Assembly (NCBI GenBank): GCA_016868485.1
Contig: VGGT01000111.1
Span: 1 to 6,392 of the forward strand
DNA: 6,392 nt
Direction: 5' to 3'
Origin: Bacteroidota bacterium
GTDB lineage: Bacteria > Bacteroidota > Bacteroidia > UBA7662
The stretch's first letter is position 1, and every line of letters starts with the position of its first letter. Below, piece after piece: positions 1 through 6,318 of the stretch. The notes beneath the pieces were generated by a model that worked only from the letters and a program-made list of their open reading frames with translations, ran no database searches and had not been told where the DNA came from. Both the position numbers and the translations under genes were made by a program.

Positions 1-75
1 TCAGCAGATCTTTTCTGACATGATTGGGCGCTCATAGCCCTTCGATTGATCTAAATTTCAACAATCCCAAACCCC

Positions 76-3015
76 GTGGGTGATCAAAAACTTTTTCTTT
101 TAGACGGAATGGCCCTGATTTTCAGGGCCTTTTTCGCTTTTGCCAATAATCCGAGGCGCACATCCCAAGGCATGAATACATCGGCTGCCTTCGGATTCAC
201 TATGGCACTCATCGACTTAATTGAGCGTGAGAAACCCACCCATTTGGCGGTGGCTTTCGATACTTCGGAGCCCACGCACCGACACCTTCGTTACCCCAAC
301 TACAAAGGCCATCGGGATGAAATGCCCGAGGACCTGGCCTCCAACCTGCCGCTGATCGAACGCATTCTGTCGGTCATGCAAATTCCCTTGCTGAAAATGC
401 CGGGTTATGAAGCCGACGACATCATTGGCACCTTAGCTGGGCAGGGGGAGCGGGAAGGACTGCGGGTTTATATGGTGACATCCGACAAGGATTTCGCTCA
501 ACTGGTGACGGATCGTGTTTTTTTGTACAAACCCGCGCGCATGGGCAACGGAATAGAGGTTATGGGCGTGCCCGAGGTTTGTGCCCGCTGGGAAATTAAT
601 CGACCCGAGCAAATAATTGATATATTGGGTTTGTGGGGCGATTCGGTCGACAACATTCCGGGTGTTCCTGGAGTCGGGGAAAAGACGGCAAAGGCTTTGA
701 TCGGTCAGTATGGGAGCGTAGAGGAGGTTATTGCCCATGCCCACGAGTTGAAAGGAAAATTGCAGGAGCGGATCAGGGAACATGAGCAACAAGCGATCCT
801 CAGCAAGGAGTTGGCAACAATCGACCGCGACGTACCGGTTGGCGTGGGCATCCATGAACTGAAAAGAGTTGACCCCCAAGCAACAGCCGTAGAGGAGGTA
901 TTCAACGAATTGGAATTTAGGACGCTGTGGAAACGGGTACAAAATTTACTCAATGCAGGGAAGCATCAGCCTACGCTTCACCCGACCAAGTCAACGGCTA
1001 AGTCAACGGCTGGCGGTAAACTGCCCGCCCAAGGCTATCAAATGGAGTTGTTTGGAAGCGGAGGGGATGCCGCGATGCACGATCCCGCGATGCACGATCC
1101 CGCGACGCACGATGCCGCGACGCACGATCCTGCAGGGTGTATCGCACCGGGTGATACCCATCCGTACCCACCGCATCCTTCAAGCGGAATGGGTAGGCCA
1201 TTTCGTACCATGGCTGATGGGCAGGCCCACTACCAGCTGGTGAACGACGAGCACGCCAGGCGACTGTTGGTGGATCGGCTGCTTCAGGAGCCCGTTGTGG
1301 CATTCGATACCGAGGCCACCGGTCTCGATCCAATGACTGCAGAGCTGGTGGGGATGTCGTTTAGTTTTGCTGAGGGCACAGGCTTTTATGTGGACTGCAC
1401 TTCAGAATCACTACAAACAGAACAAGTGATCGAACAGTTTCGTCCGGTTTTTGAGCGAAAGGACCTGCTGTTTGTGGGCCAGAACCTGAAGTTCGACCTG
1501 CATATCATGCGGCGCTATGGGGTTGAGGTCAGCGGAACCCTCTGGGATACCATGTTGGCACACTACCTGATGGACCCTGAGTCGCGTCACAATATGGAGT
1601 ATATGAGTGAGGTGTACCTGCATTATCACCCACAGCCCATTTCGGAACTCATCGGAAAAAAGGGTGCGGGACAGCGCAGTATGCGCGATGTGGACCCCGA
1701 AATTGTGGCACAATATGCATCAGAGGATGCGGATGTTACGCTTCAACTGCACCACAAGTTTAGACCGATGCTTCGGGAAAAGGGCGTAGAAAAACTATTC
1801 AAGGAAATGGAGATGCCGCTGCTTCCCGTATTGGCTTCGATGGAATGGGAGGGTGTGCGTGTAGATCCAGTCGTACTCCGTGATTTGTCGACCGATCTCG
1901 CCCAACAGATGAAGGAGAAGGAACAGGAGGTGTTTGATTTTGCGGGGATGACCTTTAATTTATCATCGCCACGGCAATTGGGCGACGTTCTCTTTGGGAA
2001 CCTTCGACTCGATCCCAAGGCCAAGAAAACACCGAGTGGGCAATACAAAACGGATGAGGAGGTGTTGCTTGGACTTGCGGCACGGCATCCTATTGTGCGT
2101 GCAGTGCTCGATTTTCGACAGGCGCAGAAATTGCGATCCACATACACCGAGGCCCTAGCCCACCTGATCCATCCCCGGACCGGTCGGGTGCATACCTCCT
2201 ACAACCAAGCAGTGGCGGCCACAGGACGCCTGAGCAGCAATCAACCCAATCTGCAAAATATTCCGATTCGAACGGAAAAGGGACGAGAAATTCGCAAAGC
2301 CTTCGTGGCGCGCGATGCCAACCACTGCTTGTTGTCGGCCGACTACAGCCAAATTGAGTTGAGGATTATGGCGTCTGTGAGCGGCGACCCGCATATGATG
2401 CAGGCTTTCGCCGATGGGCTTGACATCCACGCGGCCACAGCCGCCCGGGTTTACGGATTAGATCCTTCTGAGGTCGACGAACACCTGCGCAGGAAGGCCA
2501 AAACCGTCAACTTCGGCATTATTTATGGCATTTCCGCTTTTGGACTGAGCCAGCGTTTGGGCATTCCGAGGCAAGAAGCCGCCGATCTCATCAACCAATA
2601 CTTCGCTGCCTATCCGGGTATCAAAGATTATATGCACGAAACCATAGCATCTGCCCGAAGCCGTGGTTATGTGGAGACCCTCATGGGTCGTCGGCGATAC
2701 ATTCGTGATATACAGTCGGCCAACGCCAATTTGAGGGGATTCGCCGAACGAAACGCCATCAACGCCCCCATACAGGGGTCGGCCGCGGATATGATCAAGA
2801 TGGCCATGATTCGTATCCATCGGGAAATGCAAGGGGCCCACTTTCGATCGCGCATGATCCTTCAGGTACATGATGAGCTGGTTTTCGATGTTTATCGGCC
2901 CGAACTTGAGGCCGTTCGAAACATGGTTGTTCGGGAGATGGTGGAAGCGCTGCCCCTGAAAGTTCCGGTCGCTGTCGACGCGGGTGTGGGGGATCATTGG
3001 CTCGAGGCTCATTGA
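76..3015 (+). CDS. polA: DNA polymerase I (5'-nuclease, 3'-5' exonuclease and polymerase)
   Basis: This 979-residue protein is a complete DNA polymerase I, which removes RNA primers and fills gaps in replication and excision repair. The 5'-nuclease domain (about 1-295) keeps carboxylates D10, D62, E112, D114, D115, D137, D139, D189 and D192, and a helix-hairpin-helix near 195-205. The proofreading domain (about 395-575) has D411/E413 (DTEATGLD), N470/D474 and YASED 547-551, so it should be active. The polymerase domain shows motif A (DYSQIELR, D756), motif B (R805, K809, F813, Y817) and motif C (HDE 932-934). It runs about 50 residues longer than the E. coli enzyme; the excess lies before the exonuclease domain, in a low-complexity linker (about 300-390). 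The GTG start at 76 is chosen because an in-frame TAA lies at 52-54, no ATG, GTG or TTG comes between, and LFLLDGMALIFRAFF immediately follows. It converges on the yifB-type gene. Confidence 0.98.
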   Translation: MGDQKLFLLDGMALIFRAFFAFANNPRRTSQGMNTSAAFGFTMALIDLIEREKPTHLAVAFDTSEPTHRHLRYPNYKGHRDEMPEDLASNLPLIERILSVMQIPLLKMPGYEADDIIGTLAGQGEREGLRVYMVTSDKDFAQLVTDRVFLYKPARMGNGIEVMGVPEVCARWEINRPEQIIDILGLWGDSVDNIPGVPGVGEKTAKALIGQYGSVEEVIAHAHELKGKLQERIREHEQQAILSKELATIDRDVPVGVGIHELKRVDPQATAVEEVFNELEFRTLWKRVQNLLNAGKHQPTLHPTKSTAKSTAGGKLPAQGYQMELFGSGGDAAMHDPAMHDPATHDAATHDPAGCIAPGDTHPYPPHPSSGMGRPFRTMADGQAHYQLVNDEHARRLLVDRLLQEPVVAFDTEATGLDPMTAELVGMSFSFAEGTGFYVDCTSESLQTEQVIEQFRPVFERKDLLFVGQNLKFDLHIMRRYGVEVSGTLWDTMLAHYLMDPESRHNMEYMSEVYLHYHPQPISELIGKKGAGQRSMRDVDPEIVAQYASEDADVTLQLHHKFRPMLREKGVEKLFKEMEMPLLPVLASMEWEGVRVDPVVLRDLSTDLAQQMKEKEQEVFDFAGMTFNLSSPRQLGDVLFGNLRLDPKAKKTPSGQYKTDEEVLLGLAARHPIVRAVLDFRQAQKLRSTYTEALAHLIHPRTGRVHTSYNQAVAATGRLSSNQPNLQNIPIRTEKGREIRKAFVARDANHCLLSADYSQIELRIMASVSGDPHMMQAFADGLDIHAATAARVYGLDPSEVDEHLRRKAKTVNFGIIYGISAFGLSQRLGIPRQEAADLINQYFAAYPGIKDYMHETIASARSRGYVETLMGRRRYIRDIQSANANLRGFAERNAINAPIQGSAADMIKMAMIRIHREMQGAHFRSRMILQVHDELVFDVYRPELEAVRNMVVREMVEALPLKVPVAVDAGVGDHWLEAH
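988..1011 (+). repeat. 12-bp tandem duplication in the polA linker
   Basis: AAGTCAACGGCT occurs twice head to tail (988-999 and 1000-1011). It keeps the reading frame and encodes KSTAKSTA in the linker between the 5'-nuclease and proofreading domains. It looks like a recent slippage or duplication event in a region with little structural constraint. Confidence 0.9.
1066..1135 (+). repeat. 15-bp in-frame tandem repeat in the polA linker
   Basis: Four 15-base units of the form GATCCCGCGATGCAC lie head to tail at 1066-1080, 1081-1095, 1096-1110 and 1111-1125. They differ only at G/C in the fourth or fifth base and T/C in the ATG/ACG codon. A partial fifth unit, GATCCTGCAG, follows. The unit is five codons long, so frame is kept and the protein reads as D-(A/P)-A-(M/T)-H repeated from residue 331 to 350, then DPAG. 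The unit is too short and has no spacers, so this is a minisatellite, not a CRISPR array. It sits in the linker that makes this polymerase longer than usual. Confidence 0.95.
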
Positions 3016-3020
3016 AGCAA

Positions 3021-3056
3021 AGGGAAAAAGCTCCGCAGTTTATGCCGCTTTTCCCT
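3021..3056. terminator. Possible bidirectional terminator hairpin between convergent genes
   Basis: AGGGAAAAAGC (3021-3031) can pair with GCTTTTCCCT (3047-3056) with one bulged A. It can alternatively pair perfectly over ten bases with GCTTTTTCCC at 3071-3080, inside the end of the yifB-type gene. The position, just after the polA stop and just before the opposing stop, suits a shared terminator. No long T-run follows the stem on the plus strand, and only a short T-rich tract follows on the minus strand, so intrinsic termination is unproven. Confidence 0.35.
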
Positions 3057-3080
3057 CCGCAATTTATGCCGCTTTTTCCC
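3031..3080. repeat. 24-base direct repeat duplicating the 3' end of the yifB-type gene
   Basis: Two near-identical units lie head to tail: 3031-3054 and 3055-3080. Both begin CTCCGCA and contain TTTATGCCGC followed by a T-run and CC. They differ by G/A after CTCCGCA and by one extra T in the second unit. The right-hand unit contains the last codons and TAA of the minus-strand gene (its protein ends WEKAA). The left-hand unit is a non-coding copy just beyond that stop, in the 48-base gap to polA. This is a tandem duplication at the gene's 3' end. Confidence 0.85.
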
Positions 3081-4605
3081 AGCGGCTGCTCCGCATACTT
3101 CGGTATTGAAGGGCCTCGGCGATATCGAGGGCCGTTATTTGGGGACGGCCGTCGAGGTCGGCCACCGTACGGGCAACTTTGAGGATGCGCTGGTGGGCCC
3201 GAGCGCTGAGCTGCAAAGGCTCAGATGCTTTCCGCAACAAAGCAAGGGCTTGTGGGTCGGGTCTGCAAAAGCGTTCCAAATCGGCTGTTTGCAGATGGGC
3301 ATTGGCCACAACCCCCTTGGGGGCATGCCGCTCCACCTGCCGCTGCCATGCCGCCATCACCCGATGGCGCACCCTTTCTGTCGATTCCAGAGGTCGGGCA
3401 GCCATCAGCTCATCGAATGGAGGAACATCCACATCGAGGTGGAGGTCTATACGGTCGAGCAGTGGACCGCTGATTTTCGAAATATAGCGCTGAATGGCCA
3501 TCGGGCTGCAGGTACAGGGGCGGCTTGGGTGGGTAAAGTAGCCGCACGGACAAGGATTCATGGCCGCAACCAATACGAAACGGGCAGGGTAAGTGATTGA
3601 ATGTCGGGCACGACTCAGGTGAATAACCCCATCCTCCATGGGTTGTCGCAGCATTTCCAAGGCCGTCCTGCTAAACTCAGGCAACTCATCCAAGAACAAC
3701 ACCCCGTGGTGGGCCAAGCTCACCTCACCAGGCAGGGGCGGACTGGCCCCACCGACTAGGGCGATTCCTGAGCCGCTGTGGTGTGGACTCCGGAAAGGCC
3801 GCCTTCTACTCAGTTGGGTGGCCCCGCTCGCCGGATCACGTACCGATGCAATTTGCTGACAGGTACGGGCCTGATCGGGCGTTAGCGGGGGCATGATGCC
3901 CGGAATACGTTGTGCAAGCATGGTTTTTCCTGTGCCCGGTGGCCCCACCAGCAAGGCATTGTGGAATCCAGCCGCGGCTATCTCCAGTGCCCGTTTCACC
4001 CCTTCATGTCCTTTAATTTCCGACCAATCCCCCCCAGAGCCGGTGGTCGTGGCTGTTTCGGCCTCAAAAGGAATGGGCTCAGCAGCTGGGATGGAAGCCG
4101 GGTTGCGGAAAAATTCGATCAACTCGTGTAAATGGCTGAGACCATATACGGCCAAGCCTTCAGAAAGTGCCGCTTCCCGCGCATTTTCCTTGGGCAATAG
4201 GATACCCTTAAAACCCTGAGCAGCGGCTGATAGGGCCATGGATAGGGCGCCCCGGACCGGGCGAATACGGCCGTCGAGCGACAATTCACCCATGATGATG
4301 TAGTTCGAAATGCCTCCTTCGGGGATGTAGCCCGTTATGGCCAACACACCCGCAGCGATGCATAAATCGTAGGCAGCACCCTCCTTACGGAGGTCTGCCG
4401 GCGCCATATTGATGACATATTTCTGGTACTTCATGGGATAGCCCGTGTGGCGGAGGGCCGATTGAATGCGGTACAAGCCCTCCCGAACGGCATTGTCGGG
4501 AAGGCCCACCAAATGATAGCCGATCCCCCCCGGATGCAGGTCAATTTCAACCCGAATCCGAATCGCTTCGATGCCCAGCAGAGCGCTCCCAAAAACCGTT
4601 AGCAT
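3064..4605 (-). CDS. yifB: YifB/ComM-family Mg-chelatase-like AAA+ ATPase
   Basis: This 513-residue protein belongs to the YifB/ComM family. ComM is a hexameric cytoplasmic helicase that drives branch migration during recombination of incoming DNA in natural transformation; that role here is taken from the family. Residues 1-170 form the ChlI-like N-domain (FGSALLGIEAIRIRVEIDL, then GLPDNAVREG). The AAA+ core has Walker A GPPGTGKT (221-228), Walker B VLFLDELPEF (302-311), sensor N350 and an arginine-finger candidate R385 in GPLLDRIDLH. The family cysteine cluster is present (C352, C354, C364, C366; NPCPCGYF and CTCSP). A helical C-domain follows, with SARAHQRILKVARTVADLDG at 467-486. The ATG at 4605 is chosen because the family begins at this point and gives the usual ~510 residues. 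An in-frame ATG at 4785 would add 60 residues with no family resemblance. The gene ends TAA (3066-3064), 48 bases from the polA stop. Confidence is high for the family, lower for the transformation role. Confidence 0.96.
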   Translation of the reverse strand: MLTVFGSALLGIEAIRIRVEIDLHPGGIGYHLVGLPDNAVREGLYRIQSALRHTGYPMKYQKYVINMAPADLRKEGAAYDLCIAAGVLAITGYIPEGGISNYIIMGELSLDGRIRPVRGALSMALSAAAQGFKGILLPKENAREAALSEGLAVYGLSHLHELIEFFRNPASIPAAEPIPFEAETATTTGSGGDWSEIKGHEGVKRALEIAAAGFHNALLVGPPGTGKTMLAQRIPGIMPPLTPDQARTCQQIASVRDPASGATQLSRRRPFRSPHHSGSGIALVGGASPPLPGEVSLAHHGVLFLDELPEFSRTALEMLRQPMEDGVIHLSRARHSITYPARFVLVAAMNPCPCGYFTHPSRPCTCSPMAIQRYISKISGPLLDRIDLHLDVDVPPFDELMAARPLESTERVRHRVMAAWQRQVERHAPKGVVANAHLQTADLERFCRPDPQALALLRKASEPLQLSARAHQRILKVARTVADLDGRPQITALDIAEALQYRSMRSSRWEKAA

Positions 4606-4869
4606 TTCGGTGCAAACAACGTGCTTATTGATTGGAATGCCGATTATCGGTGCTCTTATTGTAAAAAAAAGGCGAATAAGAAGGGGTTGCTGACGGGAAA
4701 TGACCGGTTTTTTCTGTGCAACCTGCAGTCCCGGCCTTTTATAGAGCGCATGCTTTTTCCACAACATCCTTGTTGCGGCGAACAACCCCCGTTTGTGCGT
4801 GCCCGCGTGGTTTGGCTCAATTGTGCAATTAAATCAGAATTTCATGCCATCAAGAGGCGGGACGGCGGG
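4606..4869. other. Upstream region of the yifB-type gene, no secure gene
   Basis: I see no convincing gene in this stretch. A plus-strand frame from 4621 and a minus-strand extension of the yifB frame are open, but neither resembles a known protein. It presumably holds the yifB promoter. On the minus strand TACAAT followed by AAG lies about 60 bases before the start codon, but no partner -35 or -33 element is convincing. An 11-base perfect palindrome, CCGAT-T-ATCGG (4640-4650), lies about 35 bases upstream of the start and could be an operator. Composition is still like that of the core genes. Confidence 0.4.
4640..4650. promoter_or_regulatory. 11-bp palindrome upstream of the yifB-type gene
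   Basis: CCGAT-T-ATCGG is a perfect inverted repeat with a one-base centre, 35-45 bases upstream of the start codon at 4605. The place suits an operator in the 5' leader or near the promoter. No known regulator motif is recognised and a site this short can arise by chance. Confidence 0.2.
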
Positions 4870-4919
4870 TTATAGCCAATGGTAGGATGACCGAATCGTA
4901 ACAAAATAACGAACAAAAA

Positions 4920-5003
4920 ATGATACTAAATTTTAGAGAGTATCCTATTGCAATTAACGAAGAAGAAATAACGCCACCTCTTTGCGGTAAAAAAACAAAA
5001 TAA
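4920..5003 (+). CDS. Possible 27-residue ORF upstream of fic (leader or gene remnant)
   Basis: An ATG preceded by an A-rich tract (AACGAACAAAAA) opens 27 codons to TAA at 5001. It reads MILNFREYPIAINEEEI, then TPPLCGKKTK. The first ~21 residues look protein-like, while the end is encoded by the first TTTGCGGTAA box. It could be the truncated start of an older gene displaced by the Fic unit, a short leader peptide, or chance. An inverted repeat GATACT/AGTATC (4922-4927, 4939-4944) overlaps its first codons. No family is recognised. Confidence 0.25.
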   Translation: MILNFREYPIAINEEEITPPLCGKKTK

Positions 5004-5046
5004 ACACCGCATATTTGCGGTAATAAATCCGCATATTTGCCGCAAA
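4981..5046. promoter_or_regulatory. Array of TTTGCGG boxes upstream of fic (putative operator)
   Basis: The box TTTGCGG and its complement CCGCAAA, or variants, occur six times. They are TTTGCGG at 4981-4987 and 5014-5020, CCGCATA at 5007-5013 and 5029-5035, TTTGCCG at 5036-5042 and CCGCAAA at 5040-5046. The 14-base unit CCGCATATTTGCGG (5007-5020) is a near-palindrome. CCGCATATTTGC recurs exactly 22 bases on, and TTTGCGGTAA occurs at 4981 and 5014, 33 bases apart. The array ends 14 bases before the fic start codon. CATATTTG also resembles the Bacteroidota -7 element (TAnnTTTG), so a bound protein would probably block transcription. The winged helix of the Fic protein itself is the obvious candidate regulator; that is inference. 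Confidence 0.6.
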
Positions 5047-5060
5047 ATTGATTTAAAGTA

Positions 5061-6167
5061 ATGGCAAAATACATCTATCAAAATAAAAACTGGACGGATT
5101 TTACATGGAATGACAAAGCCATTAATGCAATATTTGGGGAAATTCGCCTGATGCAAGGTAAAATCATTGGACAAATGAACGCATTGGGCTTTTCTGCAAA
5201 AGAAGAAGCTACACTGACTGCCTTAACTTTAGACGTAGTAAAATCATCTGAAATTGAAGGGGAATTACTCAACTATGACCAGGTGCGTTCGTCCATAGCA
5301 TGGCGTTTGGGTATCAAAACCGCAGGACTTGTGCCAAGCAGCCGCCACATAGAAGGCATAGTAGAAATGATGCTCGATGCTACCCAACGCCACAATTTAC
5401 CTTTAACAAAAAAACGTTTGTTTGGCTGGCACGCAGCACTTTTTCCAACAGGATACAGCGGACCTTATGAAATAGAAGTGGGCAGATACCGTACAGGCGA
5501 AATGCAGGTTGTTTCGGGAGCAATGGGTAAAGAAAAAGTGCATTACGAAGCTGTAAAACCGGAACTTGTAAAAGCGGAAATGGACAAGTTATTGGACTGG
5601 TTAAATAATGATAATCAACTGGACCCTGTATTGAAAGCAGCCATAGCGCACTTTTGGTTTATCATCATTCACCCTTTTGATGACGGCAACGGTCGAATTG
5701 GACGTGCCATAACTGATATGTTGCTTGCTCGTTCGGAACGTAGTGGTGAACGTTTTTACAGTATGTCGAGCCAAATTTTAGTAGAGCGCAAACAATATTA
5801 TGACACATTGCAAAAAGTTCAACACAGTACAGGTGACATTACCGAGTGGCTCGAATGGTTTTTACAATGCCTGAAAAACGCAATGCTTGCAACAGAAAAC
5901 ACCACGCAAAGAATATTGCGAAAAGCCGAATTTTGGAAACTGCACGAACAAACGCCTATCAATGAAAGACAACGACTAATGCTCAACAAACTTTTTGATG
6001 GTTTTGATGGTAAATTACAAACATCAAAATGGGCAAAAATTACTAAGACCTCTACCGACACCGCTTTACGAGATATAAAAGATTTAATTGAAAAAGGTAT
6101 ATTGCAACAAACAGAAAAAGTTGGACGAAACGCAGATTACGAATTATCAGCCTTCAAAATAGAATAA
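5061..6167 (+). CDS. Fic-domain protein with DUF4172-type N-terminus and C-terminal winged helix
   Basis: This 368-residue protein is a complete Fic enzyme. The family usually transfers AMP from ATP to a hydroxyl side chain of a target protein; the target here is unknown. The N-terminal ~85 residues (KYIYQNKNWTDFTWN) match the DUF4172 type. SSEIEG (62-67) fits the inhibitory motif (S/T)xxxE(G/N), with E66 predicted to block productive ATP binding, so this is a class II, self-inhibited Fic. The catalytic loop HPFDDGNGRIGR (204-215) has H204, D208, N210, R212 and R215 all intact. The target-binding flap lies near GRYRTGEMQVVSG (141-153). Residues ~298-368 form a probable winged helix (TSTDTALRDIKDLIEKGIL). 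Length and layout resemble Shewanella SoFic. The ATG at 5061 starts directly at the conserved N-terminus, with an A/T-rich leader and no clear Shine-Dalgarno site. No separate antitoxin gene is nearby. Composition is A/T-rich, unlike polA and yifB, suggesting transfer. Confidence 0.93.
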   Translation: MAKYIYQNKNWTDFTWNDKAINAIFGEIRLMQGKIIGQMNALGFSAKEEATLTALTLDVVKSSEIEGELLNYDQVRSSIAWRLGIKTAGLVPSSRHIEGIVEMMLDATQRHNLPLTKKRLFGWHAALFPTGYSGPYEIEVGRYRTGEMQVVSGAMGKEKVHYEAVKPELVKAEMDKLLDWLNNDNQLDPVLKAAIAHFWFIIIHPFDDGNGRIGRAITDMLLARSERSGERFYSMSSQILVERKQYYDTLQKVQHSTGDITEWLEWFLQCLKNAMLATENTTQRILRKAEFWKLHEQTPINERQRLMLNKLFDGFDGKLQTSKWAKITKTSTDTALRDIKDLIEKGILQQTEKVGRNADYELSAFKIE

Positions 6168-6181
6168 CCACTGGCTAACAG

Positions 6182-6318
6182 CTAAGCTATCGTGTGGCCC
6201 AGAACGCAGATTTTGCGCTCAAAATGCTGCAAAAGTTGGTCGAAACCCGCCACTTGCTGGCAGGCGCGGTTCAGGAACTTGTTCGGACGAAGTTCAGCCG
6301 CTGATTTTTTTTTGACAT
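6182..6318 (-). pseudogene. Truncated, frameshifted N-terminal remnant of a tyrosine recombinase-like gene
   Basis: On the minus strand ATG TCA (6318-6313) leads into nine A's. Read without correction it gives only 15 codons. Adding one A, or removing two, opens a frame that continues SAAELRPNKFLNRACQQ, then VAGFDQLLQHFERKICVLG, before a TAG at 6184-6182. From memory, RPNKxLxRACQQVxGF followed by an FxxxLxxFERKI helix is the N-terminus of Bacteroidota tyrosine recombinases, some of which accompany IS91-type elements; no search was possible. The core-binding domain would normally go on past GQS/GHS, but here the sequence diverges after LGH, about 10-15 bases from the right inverted decamer of the Fic module. 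The catalytic domain is absent. The homopolymer shift could be a real mutation or a sequencing error; the truncation stands either way. Confidence 0.5.

Larger units (their letters stand above)
4873..6177. mobile_element. Putative acquired Fic module bounded by inverted decamers
   Basis: TAGCCAATGG (4873-4882) and CCACTGGCTA (6168-6177) are inverted copies of each other with 9 of 10 matches. The left copy sits where the DNA turns from G+C-rich to A/T-rich; the right copy begins directly after the Fic stop codon. A broken recombinase-like remnant starts within about 10 bases of the right copy. Together these suggest the Fic gene and its leader were inserted as a unit. No target-site duplication, transposase or integrase gene is visible inside, so the mechanism is unknown. 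Confidence 0.35.

Noticed and set aside
24..59. A polA promoter: TTG at 24-26 with TAAATTTC at 52-59.
   Set aside because: TAAATTTC is one base off the Bacteroidota -7 element and well placed before the GTG start, but the 25-base gap to the TTG is too long, so I cannot support it.
1066..1135. A short CRISPR-like array.
   Set aside because: Units are 15 bases long, directly abutting and without spacers, and they are coding in frame.
998..1333. A minus-strand ORF with RASRD/RASRH repeats.
   Set aside because: It is the antisense reading of the 15-base tandem repeat inside polA.
4606..4785. A 60-residue N-terminal extension of the yifB-type protein from an in-frame ATG at 4785.
   Set aside because: The extra residues have no family resemblance, and YifB proteins begin at the FGSALLGIEA segment, which matches the ATG at 4605.
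4621..4875. A plus-strand 84-codon ORF with a CSYC motif.
   Set aside because: It overlaps the yifB upstream region, resembles nothing known, and its two-cysteine motif is not repeated. Chance is the simpler explanation.
4864..6251. Inverted octamers GGCGGGTT (4864-4871) and AACCCGCC (6244-6251) as the module ends.
   Set aside because: The right copy lies inside the recombinase remnant, where it encodes part of QVAGF, so the match is probably chance. The decamers at 4873 and 6168 fit the boundaries better.
6275..6313. A hairpin GAACTT/AAGTTC followed by nine T's, looking like a fic terminator.
   Set aside because: Nine bases separate the stem from the T-run, the stem is only six pairs, and the T-run is the A-run just after the start codon of the recombinase-like remnant on the other strand.
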